Below are positions 1 to 12,866 of a DNA stretch of 64,000 nucleotides, in pieces. The DNA is taken from the NCBI RefSeq assembly GCF_027744825.2, contig NC_071349.1, positions 4,092,001 through 4,156,000 of the forward strand, given 5' to 3'. The notes under the pieces are model-generated. The model did not search any database, was not told the origin of the DNA, and saw nothing but the letters and a program-made list of their open reading frames with translations. The position numbers and the translations under genes are program-made. Position 1 is the stretch's first letter; the number at the start of each line of letters is the position of its first letter. Source of the stretch: Synchiropus splendidus (Eukaryota; Chordata; Actinopteri; Syngnathiformes; Callionymidae).

Positions 1-3000
1 GCTGGGAAGCTTCAGAAAATGAAATTTTCACCTCCCACTATAGCAGAAAGGGTCTTTCTAGTATTTGCACATCAAATCTAAGCTGTCTGAAGTGTTCTTC
101 CAAAGTTATGAACATTTTTATGTTTGGCGTTCCGGAATCAACCTTATCTCAGGCTGAAAACGCATTTTCTGCATTGTGCCATAACTTTGCAAGGAAGCTT
201 CAGAACATGAAATTTTCACCTCCCACTATACCAGAAAGGGTCTTTCTAGCAGTTGCACATCAAATCTAAGCTGTCTGATGTGTTTTTCCAAAGTTATCAA
301 CATTTTTATGTTTGGCGTTCCGGAATCGACCTTATCTCAGGCTGAAAACGCGTTTTACGCATTGTGCCATAATTTTCCATAGAAGATTCAGAACATGAAA
401 TGTTCACCTCCCACTATAGCAGAAAGAGTCTTTCTAGTAGTTGCACATCAAATCTAAGCTGTCTGAAGTGTTTTTCGAAAGTTATCAACATTTTTATGTT
501 TGGCGTTCCGGAATCGACCTAATCTCTGGATGAAAAATTGTTTTCTGCATTGTCCCATAACTTTGCAAGGAAGCTTCAGAACATGAAATTTTCACCTCCC
601 ACTATACCAGAAAGGGTCTTTCTAGTATTTGCACATCAAATCTAAGCTGTCTGATGTGTTTTTCCAAAGTTATCAACATTTTTATGTTTGGCGTTCCGGA
701 ATCGACCTTATCTCAGGCTGAAAACGCGTTTTACGCATTGTGGCATAACTTTGCAGGGAAGCTTCAGAAAATGAAAATTTCACTCCCACTATAGCAGAAA
801 GGGTCTTTCTAGTAGTTGCACATCAAATCTAAGCTGTCTGGAGTGTTTTTCCAAAGTTATCAACATTTTTATGTTTGGCGTTCCGGAACCCACCTTATCT
901 CAGGCTGAAAACGCGTTTTCGGCATTGTGCCATAACTTTGCAGGGAAGCTTCAGAACATGAAATTTTCACCTCCCACTATAGCAGAAAGGGTCTTTCCAG
1001 TAGTTGCACATCAAATCTAAAATTGTTTTCTGCATTGTCCCATAACTTTGCAGGGAAGATTCTGAACATGAAATTTTCACGTCCCACTATAGCAGAAAGG
1101 GTCTTTCTAGTATTTGCACATCAAATCTAAGCTGTCTGAAGTGTTTTTCGAAAGTTATCAACATTTTTATGTTTGGCGTTCCGGAACCCACATTATCTCA
1201 AGCTGAAAACGCGTTTTCTGCATTGTGACATAACTTTGCAGGGAAGCTTCAGAACATGAAATTTTCACGTCCCAATATAGCAGAAAGGGTCTTTCTAGAG
1301 GTTGCATATCAAATCTAAGCTGTCTGAAGTGTTTTCGAAAGTTATCAACATTTTTATGTTTGGCGTTCCGGAACCCACCTTATCTCAGGCTGAAAACAGG
1401 TTTTCTGCATTGTGACATAACTTTGCAGGGAAGCTTCAGAACATGAAATTTTCCCATCCCACTATAGCAGAAAGGGTCTTTCTAGTAGTTGCACATCAAA
1501 TCTAAGCTGTCTGAAGTGTTTTTTGAAAGTTATCAACATTTTTATGTTTGGCGTTCCGGAATCGACCTTATCTCAAGCTCAAAACGCGTTTTCTGCATTG
1601 TGCCATAACTTTGCAGGGAAGCTTCAGAACATGAAATGTTCACCTCCCACTATAGCAGAAAGGGTCTTTCTAGTAGTTTCACATCATATCTAAGCTGTCT
1701 GAAGTGTTTTTCGAAAGTTATCAACATTTTTATGTTTCGCGTTCCAGAATTGACCTTATCTCAGGCTGAAAACGCGTTTTCTGCATTGTGCCATAATTTT
1801 GCATGGAAGCTTCAGAACATGAAATGTTCACCTCCCACTATAGCAGAAAGGGTTTTTCTAGGAGTTGCACATCAAATCTAAGCTGTCTGAAGTGTTTTTC
1901 CAAAGTTATCAACATTTTTATGTTTGGCGTTCCGGAATCAACCTTATCTCAGGCTGAAAACGCATTTTCTGCATTGTGCCATAACTTTGCAAGGAAGCTT
2001 CAGAACATGAAGTTTTCACCTCCCACTATAGCAGAAAGGGTCTTTCTCGTAGTTGCACATCAAATCTATGCTGTCTGAAGTGTTTTTCCAAAGTTATCAA
2101 CATTTTTTTGTTTGGCGTTCCGGAATCAACCTTATCTCAGGCTGAAAACGCGTTTTACGCATTGTGCCATAACTTTGCAGGGAAGCATCAGAAAATGAAA
2201 TTTTCACCTCCCACTATAGCAGAAAGGGTTTTTCTAGTAGTTGCACATCAAATCTAAGCTGTCTGAAGTGTTTTTCGAAAGTTATCAACATTTTTATGTT
2301 TGGCATTCCGGAATCGAACTTATCTCAGGATGAAAATGCGCTTTCTGCATTGTCCCATAACTTTCCAGGGAAGCTTCAGAACATGAAATTTTGACCTCCC
2401 ACTATAGCAGAAAGGTTCTTTCTAGTAGCTGCACATCAAATCTAAGCTGTCTGAAGTGTATTTCGAAAGTTATCAACATTTTTATGTTTGGCGTTCCGGA
2501 ACCCACCTTATCTCAGGCTGAAAACGCGTTTTCTGCATTGTGCCATAACTTTGCAGGGAAGCTTCAGAACATGAAATTTTCACCTCCCACTATAGCAGAA
2601 AGGGTCTTTCTAGTAGTTGCACATCAAATCTAAGCTGTCTGATGGGTTTTTCGAAAGTTATCAACATTTTTTTGTTTTGCATTCCGGAACCCACCTTATC
2701 TCAGACTGAAAACGCTTTTTCTGCCTTGTGCCATAACTTTGCAGGGAAGCTTCAGAACATGACATTTTCACATCCCACTATAGCAGAAAGGGTCTTTCTC
2801 GTAGTTGCACATCAAATCTAAGCTGTTTGAAGTGTTTTTCCAAAGTCATCAACATTTTTATGTTTGGCGTTCAGGAATCGTCCTTATCTCAGGCTGAAAA
2901 CACGATTTACGCATTCTGTCATAACTTTGCAGGGAATCTTCAGAACATGAAATTTCCATATCCCACTATAGCAGAAAGGGTCTTTCTAGTAGTTGCACAT

Positions 3001-4701
3001 CAAATCTAAGCTGTTTGAAGTTTTTTTCCAAAGTTATCAACATTATTATGTTTGGCGTTCCGGAATCAACCTTATCTCAGGCTGAAAACGCCTTTTCTGC
3101 ATTGTGCCATAACTTTGCACGGAAGCTTCAGAACATGAAATTTTCACCTCCCAATGTAGCAGAAAGGGTCTTTCTAGTAGTTGCACATCAAATCTGAGCT
3201 GTTTGAAGTGTTTTTCCGAAGTTATCAACATTTTTATGTTTGGCGTTCCGGAATGGACCTTATCTCATGCAGAAAACGCGTTTTCTTCATTGTGCCATAA
3301 CTTTGCAGGGAAGTTTCAGAACTAGAAATTTACACCTCCCACAATAGCAGAAATGGTCCTTCTAGTAGTTGCACATCAAATGTAAGCTGTGTGAAGTGTT
3401 TTTCCAAAGTTATCAACATTTTTATGCTTGGCGTTCCGAAATCCACCTTATCTCAGGCTGAAAACGTGTTTACTGCATTGTGCCATAACTTTGCAGGAAA
3501 GCTGCAGAATATGAAATTTTCACCTCCCACTATAGCAGAAAGGGTCTTTCTAGTAGTTGCACATCAAATCTGAGCTGTTTGAAGTGTTTTTCCGAAGTTA
3601 TCAACATTTTTATGTTTGGCGTTCCGGAATCGACCTTATGTGAGGCTGAAAACGCGTTTTCTGCATTGTGCCATAACTTTGCAGGGAAGCTTCAGAACAA
3701 AAATTTTCCACATCCCACTATAGCAGAAAGGGTCTTTAAAGTAGTTGCACATCAAATCTAAGCTGTTTGAAGTGTTTTTCCAAAGTTATCAACATTTTTA
3801 TGTTTGGCGTTCCGGAATCGACCTTATCTCAGGCTGAAAACGCGTTTTACACATTGTGCCATAACTTTGGTGGGAAGCTTCAGATCATCGAATATTCACC
3901 ACCCACTATAGCAGAAAGGGTCTTTCTAGTAGTTGCACATCAAATCTGAGCTGTTTGAAGCGTTTTTCCAAAGTTATCAACATTTTTATGTTTGGCGTTC
4001 CGGAACCCACCTTTTGTCAGGCTGAAAACGCGTTTTCTGCATTGTGCCATAACTTTGCAGGAAAGCTGCAGAATATGAAATTTTCACCTCCCACTATAGC
4101 AGAAAGGGTCTTTCTAGTAGTTGCACATCAAATCTAAGCTGTCTGAAGTGTTTTTCGAAAGTTTTCAACATTTTTATGTTTGGTGTTCCTGAATCGACCT
4201 TATGTCAGGCTGAAAACGCGTTTTCTGCATTGTGCCATAACTTTGCAGGGAAGCTTCAGATCATGAAATGTCCATTTCCCACTATAGCAGAAAGGGTCTT
4301 TCTCGTAGTTGCACATCAAATCGAAGCTGTCTGAAGTGTTTGTCCAAAGTTATCAACATTTTTATGTTTGGCGTTCCGGAATCAACCTTGTCTCAGGCTG
4401 AAAACGCGTTTTCTGCATTGTGCCATAACTTTGCAGGGAAGCTTCAGAACATGACATTTTCACCTCCCACTATAGCATAAAGGGTCTCTCTAGTAGTTGC
4501 ACATCAAATCTAAGCTGTCTGAAGTGTTTTTCCAAAGTCATCAACATTTTTATGTTTGGCGTTCCGGAATTGACCTTTTGTCAGGCTGAAAACGCGTTTT
4601 CTGCATTGTGCCATAACTTTGCAGGAAAGCTGCAGAATATGAAATTTTCACCTCCCACTATAGCAGAAAGGGTCTTTCTAGTAGTTGCACATCAAATCTA
4701 A
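1..4701 (+). repeat. Diverged, mostly non-HOR monomers (left part)
   Basis: About 25 monomers with mixed variants and little long-range order. Local structure is visible. A dimer-scale duplication relates about 181-370 to about 557-746, sharing the rare CTATACCAGAAAGG form at 376-bp spacing. The monomers near 139-200 and 1939-2000 share ATCAACC, AACGCATTTTC and GCAAGGAAGC at a spacing of 1800 bp. That equals ten monomers minus the 78-bp truncation at 1021 and two 1-bp deletions (near 788 and 1330). No gene or other element is seen. Confidence 0.85.
1021..1130 (+). repeat. Truncated 110-bp monomer (first 78 bp missing)
   Basis: The previous monomer ends normally at ATCAAATCTAA (base 1020) and the sequence continues directly with AATTGTTTTCTGCATTG, which is position 79 onward of a monomer. 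Positions 1-78 are therefore missing and 110 bp remain. The AATTG form with the CATTGTCCC variant matches the subtype that contains GGATGAAAAATTG (as near 528-555), so the parent was probably of that class. A short AA overlap at the join could be microhomology. Confidence 0.9.
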
Positions 4702-6393
4702 CCTGTCTGAAGTGTTTTTCCAAAGTCATCAACATTTTTATGTTTGGCGTTCTGGAACCCACCTTATCTCAGTCTCAAAATGTGTTTTCTGCATTGTGCC
4801 GAAACTTTGAAGGGAAACCTCAGAAAATGAAATTTTCAACCTCCCGCTATAGCAGAAAGGGTCTTTCTAGTAGTTGCACATCTAATCTAAGCAGTTTGAA
4901 GTGTTTTTCCAAAGTTATCAACATTTTTATGTTTGGCGTACCGGAATCGACCTTATCTCAGGCTGAAAACGCGTTTTCTGCATTGTGCCATAACTTTGCA
5001 GCGAAGCTTCAGAACATGAAATTTTCACCTCCCACTACAGCAGAAAGGGTCTTTCTCGTAGTTGCACATCAAATCTAAGCTGTCTGAAGTGTTTTTCGAA
5101 AGTTTTCAACATTTTTATGTTTGGTGTTCCTGAATCGACCTTATCTCAGGCTGAAAACGCGTTTCCTGCTTTGTGGCATAACTTTGCAGGGAAGCTTCAG
5201 AACATCGAATTTTCACCTCCCACAATGGCAGAAATGGTCTTTCTAGTAGTTGCACATCAAAACTAAGCTGTCTGAAGTGTTTTTCCAAAGTTATCAACAT
5301 TTTTATGTTTGGCGTTCCGGAATCGACCTTATCTCAGGCTGAAAACGCGTTTTACACATTGTGCCATAACTTTGGTGTGAAGCTTCAGATCATCGAATAT
5401 TCACCACCCACTATAGCAGAAAGGGTCTTTCTAGTAGTTGCACATCAAATCTGAGCTGTTTGAAGCGTTTTTCCAAAGTTATCAACATTTTTATGTTTGG
5501 CGTTCCGGAATCAACCTTATCTCAGGCTGAAAATGCTTTTTTTGCATTGTGCCATAACTTTGCAGGGAAGCTTCAGAACATGGAATTTTCTCCTCCCACT
5601 ATATCAGAAAGGGTCTTTCTAGTAGTTGCACATCAAATCTAAGCAGTTTGAAGTGTTTTTCCAAAGTTATCAACATTTTTATGTTTGGCGTACCGGAATC
5701 GACCTTATCTCAGGCTGAAAACGCGTTTTCTGCATTGTGCCATAACTTTGCAGGGAAGCTTCAGAACATGAAATTTTAAACTTGCGCTATAGCAGAAAAG
5801 GTCTTTCTAGTAGTTGTACATCAAATTTATGCTGTCTGAAGTATTTTACCAAAGTTATCCACATTTTAATGTTTGGCGTTCTGGAATCGACCTTATCTCA
5901 GGCTGAAAACGCGTTTTACGCATTGTGCCATAACTTTGCATAAAGCTTCAGAACATGTAATTTTCACCTCCCACTAAAGCAGAAAGGGTCTTTCTAGTAG
6001 TTGCAGATAAAATCTAAGCTGTCTGAAATGTTTTTCCAAAGTTATCAACATTTTTTTGTTTGGCGTTCTGGAACCCACCTTATCTCAGTCTGAAAATGTG
6101 TTTTCTGCATTGTGCCGTAACTTTGCAGTGAAGCCTCAGAACAGGAAATTTTCACCTCCCGCTATAGTAGAAAGGGTCTTTCTAGTAGTTGCACATCGAA
6201 TCTAAGCTGTCTGATGTGTTTTTCCAAAGTTATCAACACTTTTATGTTTGGCGTTCCGGAATCGACCTTATCTCAGGCTGAAAACGCGTTTTCTGCATTG
6301 TGCCATAACTTTGCAGCGAAGCTTCAGAACATGAAATTTTCACCTCCCACTATAGCAGAAAGGGTCTTTCTAGTAGTTGGACATCAAATCTAA
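4702..6393 (+). repeat. 9-monomer HOR unit (a-b-c-d-e-f-g-h-i), copy 1
   Basis: Nine distinguishable monomers in 1692 bp. Starts are a 4702, b 4891, c 5079, d 5267, e 5455, f 5643, g 5831, h 6018 and i 6206. Marks are: a, one extra base in TTTTCAACCTCCCG and CAGTCTCAAAATG; b, GGCGTACCGG; c, GGTGTTCCTGAATC; d, TACACATTG; e, GAAGCGTTTTTCC and ATGCTTTTTTTGC; f, TTTTAAACTTGCGC; g, TTATCCACATTTTAATG and a one-base deletion at GCATAAAGC; h, GAAATGTTTTTCC; i, CTGATGTG with CAACACTTTTATG. Related units follow directly. Confidence 0.9.
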
Positions 6394-7709
6394 GCTGTCT
6401 GAAGTGTTTTTCCAAAGTTATCAACATTTTAATGTTTGGCGTTCTGGAACCCACCTTATCTCAGTCTCAAAATGTGTTTTCTGCATTGTGCCGAAACTTT
6501 GAAGGGAAACCTCAGAACATGAAATTTTCAACCTCCCGCTATAGCAGAAATGGTCTTTCTAGTAGTTGCACATCAAACCTAAGCTGTCTGAAGTGTTTTT
6601 CCAAAGTTATCAACATTTTTATGTTTGGCGTTCCGGAATCGACCTTATCTCAGGCTGAAAACGCGTTATACACATTGTGCCATAACTTTGGCGTGAAGCT
6701 TCAGATCATCGAATATTCACCACCCACTATAGCAGAAAGGGTCTTTCTAGTAGTTGCACATCAAATCTGAGCTGTTTGAAGCGTTTTTCCAAAGTTATCA
6801 ACATTTTTATGTTTGGCGTTCCGGAATCAACCTTATCTCAGGCTGAAAATGCTTTTTTTGCATTGTGCCATAACTTTGCAGGGAAGCTTCAGAACATGGA
6901 ATTTTCTCCTCCCACTATATCAGAAAGGGTCTTTCTAGTAGTTGCACATCAAATCTAAGCAGTTTGAAGTGTTTTTCCAAAGTTATCAACATTTTTATGT
7001 TTGGCGTACCGGAATCGACCTTATCTCAGGCTGAAAACGCGTTTTCTGCATTGTGCCATAACTTTGCAGGGAAGCTTCAGAACATGAAATTTTAAACTTG
7101 CGCTATAGCAGAAAAGGTCTTTCTAGTAGTTGTACATCAAATTTATGCTGTCTGAAGTATTTTACCAAAGTTATCCACATTTTAATGTTTGGCGTTCTGG
7201 AATCGACCTTATCTCAGGCTGAAAACGCGTTTTACGCATTGTGCCATAGCTTTGCATAAAGCTTCAGAACATGTAATTTTCACCTCCCACTAAAGCAGAA
7301 AGGGTCTTTCTAGTAGTTGCAGATAAAATCTAAGCTGTCTGAAATGTTTTTCCAAAGTTATCAACATTTTTTTGTTTGGCGTTCTGGAACCCACCTTATC
7401 TCAGTCTGAAAATGTGTTTTCTGCATTGTGCCGTAACTTTGCAGGGAAGCCTCAGAACAGGAAATTTTCACCTCCCGCTATAGTAGAAAGGGTCTTTCTA
7501 GTAGTTGCACATCGAATCTAAGCTGTCTGATGTGTTTTTCCAAAGTTATCAACACTTTTATGTTTGGCGTTCCGGAATCGACCTTATCTCAGGCTGAAAA
7601 CGCGTTTTACGCATGGTGCCATAACTTTGCAGCGAAGCTTCAGAACATGAAATTTTCACCTCCCACTATAGCAGAAAGGGTCTTTCTAGTAGTTGGACAT
7701 CAAATCTAA
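6394..7709 (+). repeat. 7-monomer deletion derivative of the same HOR (a-d-e-f-g-h-i)
   Basis: The unit is 1316 bp (7 x 188). Monomer a (6394) is followed immediately by a d-type monomer (6583), with b and c absent. The e, f, g, h and i types then recur in order at 6771, 6959, 7147, 7334 and 7522. Matching e monomers are 1316 bp apart from copy 1 to this copy and 1692 bp apart from this copy to the next. That fits loss of exactly two monomers here, or gain of two in the flanking units. Confidence 0.9.
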
Positions 7710-8930
7710 GCTGGCTGAAGTGTTTTTCCAAAGTTATCAACATTTTAATGTTTGGCGTTCTGGAACCCACCTTATCTCAGTCTCAAAATGTGTTTTCTGC
7801 ATTGTGCCGAAACTTTGAAGGGAAACCTCAGAACATGAAATTTTCAACCTCCCGCTATAGCAGAAAGGGTCTTTCTAGTAGTTGCACATCTAATCTAAGC
7901 AGTTTGAAGTGTTTTTCCAAAGTTATCAACATTTTTATGTTTGGCGTACCGGAATCGACCTTATCTCAGGCTGAAAACGCGTTTTCTGCATTGTGCCATA
8001 ACTTTGCAGCGAAGCTTCAGAACATGAAATTTTCACCTCCCACTACAGCAGAAAGGGTCTTTCTCGTAGTTGCACATCAAATCTAAGCTGTCTGAAGTGT
8101 TTTTCGAAAGTTTTCAACATTTTTATGTTTGGTGTTCCTGAATCGACCTTATCTCAGGCTGAAAACGCGTTTCCTGCTTTGTGGCATAACTTTGCAGGGA
8201 AGCTTCAGAACATCGAATTTTCACCTCCCACAATGGCAGAAATGGTCTTTCTAGTAGTTGCACATCAAACCTAAGCTGTCTGAAGTGTTTTTCCAAAGTT
8301 ATCAACATTTTTATGTTTGGCGTTCCGGAATCGACCTTATCTCAGGCTGAAAACGCGTTTTACACATTGTGCCATAACTTTGGTGGGAAGCTTCAGATCA
8401 TCGAATATTCACCACCCACTATAGCAGAAAGGGTCTTTCTAGTAGTTGCACATCAAATCTGAGCTGTTTGAAGCGTTTTTCCAAAGTTATCAACATTTTT
8501 ATGTTTGGCGTTCCGGAATCAACCTTATCTCAGGCTGAAAATGCTTTTTTTGCATTGTGCCATAACTTTGCAGGGAAGCTTCACAACATGAAATTTTCTC
8601 CTCCCACTATATCAGAAAGGGTCTTTCTAGTAGTTGCACATCAAATCTAAGCAGTTTGAAGTGTTTTTCCAAAGTTATCAACATTTTTATGTTTGGCGTA
8701 CCGGAATCGACCTTATCTCAGGCTGAAAACGCGTTTTCTGCATTGTGCCATAACTTTGCAGGGAAGCTTCAGAACATGAAATTTTAAACTTGCGCTATAG
8801 CAGAAAAGGTCTTTCTAGTAGTTGTACATCAAATTTATGCTGTCTGAAGTATTTTACCAAAGTTATCCACATTTTAATGTTTGGCGTTCTGGAATCGACC
8901 TTATCTCAGGCTGAAAACGCGTTTTACGCA
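7710..8930 (+). repeat. Third, partial copy of the 9-monomer HOR (a-b-c-d-e-f-g)
   Basis: The a, b, c, d, e, f and g types recur in order from 7710; b starts at 7899 and g at 8839. Bases 4702-5830 and 7710-8838 correspond at a constant 3008 bp (16 monomers). The match fades inside g near 8930, where the copy switches to a CATGGTGCC type followed by AATGGCAG. Confidence 0.88.
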
Positions 8931-11689
8931 TGGTGCCATAACTTTGCAAGGAAGCTTCAGAACATGAATTTTTCACCTCCCACAATGGCAGAAAGGGTCT
9001 TTCTAGTAGTTGCACATCAAATCTAAGCTGTCTGTAGTGTTTTTCCAAAATTATCAACAGTTTTATGTTTGGCATTCCGGAATCGCCCTTATCTCAGGCT
9101 GTAAACGCGTTTTACGCATGGTGCCATAACTTTGCAGGGAAGCTTCAGAACATCGAATTTTCACCTCCCACAATAGCAGAAACGGTCTTTCGAGTAGTTG
9201 CACATCACATCTAAGCTGTCTGAAGTGTTTTTCCAAACTTATCAACATTTTTATGTTTGGTGTTCCGGAGTCGACCTTATCTCAGGCTGAAAACGCTTTT
9301 TACGCATTGTGCCACAACTTTGCATAAAGCTTCAGAACATGAAATTTTCACCTCCCACTATAGCAGAAAGGGTCTTTCTAGTAGTTGCAGATCAAATCTA
9401 AGCTGTCTGAAATGTTTTTCCAAAGTTATCAACATTTTTATGTTTGCCGCTCTGGAACCCACCTTATCTCAGTCTGAAAACGTGTTTTCTGCATTGTGCC
9501 ATAACTTTGCAGGGAAGCCTCAGAACATGAAATTTTCACATCCCACTATAGCAGAAACGGTCTTTCTAGTACTTGCACATCAAATCTAAGCTGTCTGAAG
9601 TGTATTTCAAAAGTTATCAACTTTTTTATGTTTGGCGTTCCGGAATCGACCTTATCTCAGGCTGAAAACGCGTTTTCGGAATTGTGCCATAACTTGGCAG
9701 GGAAGCTTCAGAACATGAAATTTCCACCTCCCACTATAGCAGAAAGGGTCTTTCTAGTAGTTGCACATCAAGTCTAAGCTGTCTGATATGTTTTTCCAAA
9801 GTTATCTACTTTTTTCTGTTTGGCGTTCTGGAACCCACCTTATCTCAGTCTGAAAACGCGTTTTCTTCATTGTGCCATAACTTTGCAGGGAAGCTTCAGA
9901 ACATGAAATTTTCACATCCCACTATAGCAGAAAGGGTTTTTCTAGTAGTTGCACATCAAAGCTAAGCTGTCTGAAGTGTTTTTCCAAAGTTATCAACATT
10001 TTTATGTTTGGCGTACCGGAATCGACCTTATCTCAGACTGAAAACGCGTTTTACGCATTGTGCCATAACTTTGCAGGGAAGCTTCAGAACATGATATTTT
10101 CACCTCCCACTATAGCAGAAAGGGTCTTTCTAGTAGTTGCACATCAAACCTAAGCTGTCTGAAGTGTTTTTCCAAAGTTATCAACATTTTTATGTTTGGT
10201 GTTCCGGAATCAACCTTATCTCAGGCTGAAAACGCGTTTTCTGCATTGTGCCTTAACTTTGCAGGAAAGCTGCAGAATATGAAATTTTCACCTCCCACTA
10301 TAGCAGAAAGGGTCTTTCTAGTAGTTGCACATCAAGTCGAAGCTGTTTGAAGTGTTTTTCGAAAGTTATCATCATTTTTATGTTTGGCGTTCCGGAATGG
10401 ACCTTATCTCAGGCTGAAAACGCGATTTACGCATTCTGCCATAACTTTGCAGGGAAGCTTCTGAACATAAAATTTTCAAATCCCACTATAGCAGAAAGGG
10501 TCTTTCTAGTAGTTGCACATCAAATCCAAGCTGTCTGAAGTGTTTTTCCAAAGTTTTAAACATTTTTATGTTTGGCGTTCCGGAATCGATCTTATCTCAG
10601 GCTGAATACTCGTTTTCTTCATTGTGCCATAACTTTGCAGGGAATTTTCAGAACATGAAATTTTCACCTCCCACTATATCAGAAAGGGTCTTTCTAGTAG
10701 TTGCACATCAAATCTAAGCTGTCTGAAGTGTTTTTCCAAAGTTATCAACATTTTTATGTTTGGCGTTCTGGAACCCACCTTATCTCAGGCTGAAAACGCC
10801 TTTTCTGCATTGTGCCATAACTTTGCAGGAAAGCTTCAGAACATGTAATTTTCACCTCCCACTATAGCAGAAAGGGTCTTTCTAGTAGTTGTACATCAAA
10901 TCTAAGCTGTTTGAAGTGTTTTTCCAAAGTTATCAACATTTTTATGTTTGGCGTTCTGAAATCAACCTCATCTCAGGCTGAAAACGCGTTTTCTGCATTG
11001 TGCCATAACTTTGCAGGGAACCTTCAGATCATGAAATGTTCATTTCCCACTATAGCAGAAAGGGTCTTTCCAGTAGTTGCTCATCAAATCTAAGCTGTCT
11101 GAAGTGTTTTTCCGAAGTTATTAATATTTTTATGTTTGGCGTTCCGGAGTCGACCTTATGTCAGGCTGAAAACGCTTTTTACGCATTGTGCCACAACTTT
11201 GCATAAAGCTTCAGAACATGAAATTTTCACCTCCCACTATAGCAGAAAGGCTCTTTCTAGTAGTTGCACATCAAATCTAATCTAACCTGTCTAAAGAGTT
11301 TTTCCAAAGTTATCAACACTTTTATGTTTGGTGTTCCGGAATCAACCTTATCTGAGGCTGAAAACGCGTTTCCTGCATTTTGGCATAACTTTGCAGGGAA
11401 GCTTCAGAACATCGAATTTTCACCTCCCACAATGGCAGAAATGGTCTTTCTAATAGTTGCACATCAAATCTAAGCTGTCTGAAGTGTTTTTCCAAAGTTA
11501 TCAACATTTTTATGTTTGGCGTACAAGAATCTATCTTATCTCAGGCTGAAGATGTGTTTTCTGCATTGTGCCATAACTTTGCAGGGAAGCTTCAGAACAT
11601 GAAATTTTCACCTCCCACTATAGCAGAAAGGGTCTTTCTAGTAGTTGCACATCAAATCTGAGCTGTTTGAAGTGTTTTTCCGAAGTTAT
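8931..11689 (+). repeat. Irregular monomers, no clear HOR
   Basis: About 15 monomers of mixed type. Several share the shortened GCATAAAGCTTCAG form (near 9323 and 11202) that also marks the g type and monomers near 13650, 14025 and 15150. A five-base gain (AATCTAATCTAACC) lies at 11271-11290. Otherwise only single-monomer similarities are visible, and no gene or element is seen. Confidence 0.85.
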
Positions 11690-12866
11690 CAACATTTTTA
11701 TGTTTGGCGTTCCGGAATCGACCTTATGTGAGGCTGAAAACGCGTTTTCTGCATTGTGCCATAACTTTGCAGGGAAGCTTCAGAACAAAAAAATTTCACC
11801 TCCCACTATAGCAGAAAGGGTCTTTCTAGTAGTTGCACATCAAATCTAAGCTGTCTGAAGTGTTTTTCCGAAGTTATTAACATTTTTATGTTTGGCGTTC
11901 CGGAATTGACGTTATGTGAGGCTGAAAACGCGTTTTCTGCATTGTGACATAAGTTTGCAGGGAAGCTTCAGAACATGAAATTTTCACCTCCCACGATAGC
12001 AGAAAGGGTCTTTCTAGTAGTTGCACATCAAATCTAAGCTGTCAAAAGAGTTTTTCCAAAGTTATCAATATTTTTATGTTTGGCGTTCCAGAATCAACCT
12101 TATCTCAGGCTGAAAACGCGTTTCCTGCATTGTGGCATAACTTTGCAGGGAAGCTTCAGAACATCGAATTTTCACTTCCACAATGGCAGAAATGGTCTTT
12201 CTAGTAGTTGCACATCAAATCGAAGCTGTTTGAATTGTTTTTCCAAAGTTATCAACACTTTCATGTTTGGTGTTCCGGAATCAACCTTATCTCTCGCTGA
12301 AAACACGTTTTACGCATTCTGCCATAACTTTGCAGGAAAGCTTCAGAACATGAATTTTTAACCTCCCACAATGGCAGAAATGGTCTTTCTAGTAGTTGCA
12401 CATCAAATCAAAGCTGTCTGAAGTGTTTTTCCAAAGTTTTCAACATTTTTATGTTTGGCGATCCGGAATCGACCATATCTCAGGCTGAAAACGCGTATTC
12501 TGCACTGTGCCTTAACTTTGCAGGGAAGCTTCAGAACATGACATTTTCACCTCCCACTATATCAGAAAGGATCTTTCTAGTAGTTGCACATCACATCTAA
12601 GCTGTCTGAAGTGTTTTCCCGAAGTTATCAACATTTTTCTGTTTGGTGTTTCGGAATCGACCTGATCTCAGGCTGAAAACGCGTTTTCGGAATTGTGCCA
12701 TAACTTTGCAGGGAAGCTTCAGAACATGAAGTTTTCACCTCCCACTATATCAGAAAGGGTCTTTCTAGTAGTTGCTCGTCAAATCTAAGCTGTCTGAAGT
12801 GTTTTTCCAAAGTTATCAACATTTTTATGTTTGGCGTTCTGGAACCCACCTTATCTCAGTCTGAAA
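11690..12866 (+). repeat. Block duplicated at 18559-19735 and 23594-24560
   Basis: A run of about 6.25 monomers matches 18559-19735 at a constant 6869 bp. It shares rare marks: CTTATGTGAGGCTG, TTATTAACATTTTTATG, GCTGTCAAAAGAG, the shortened TTTTCACTTCCACAATGG and GGTGTTTCGGAATC. A third copy is offset by 11904 bp at first. Identity ends near 12866, where this copy reads AAAATTGGTTTTG and the other AAAACGTGTTTTTTG. The offset of 6869 is not a multiple of 188 because 41-bp-deleted and other shortened monomers lie between the copies. Confidence 0.87.

Noticed and set aside
5855..5863. TTATCCACA, an exact bacterial DnaA box (also 7171-7179 and 8863-8871)
   Set aside because: It is a one-base variant of the monomer's usual TTATCAACA, limited to the g-type monomers of one HOR. 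The setting is a eukaryotic satellite, so an origin is not supported.
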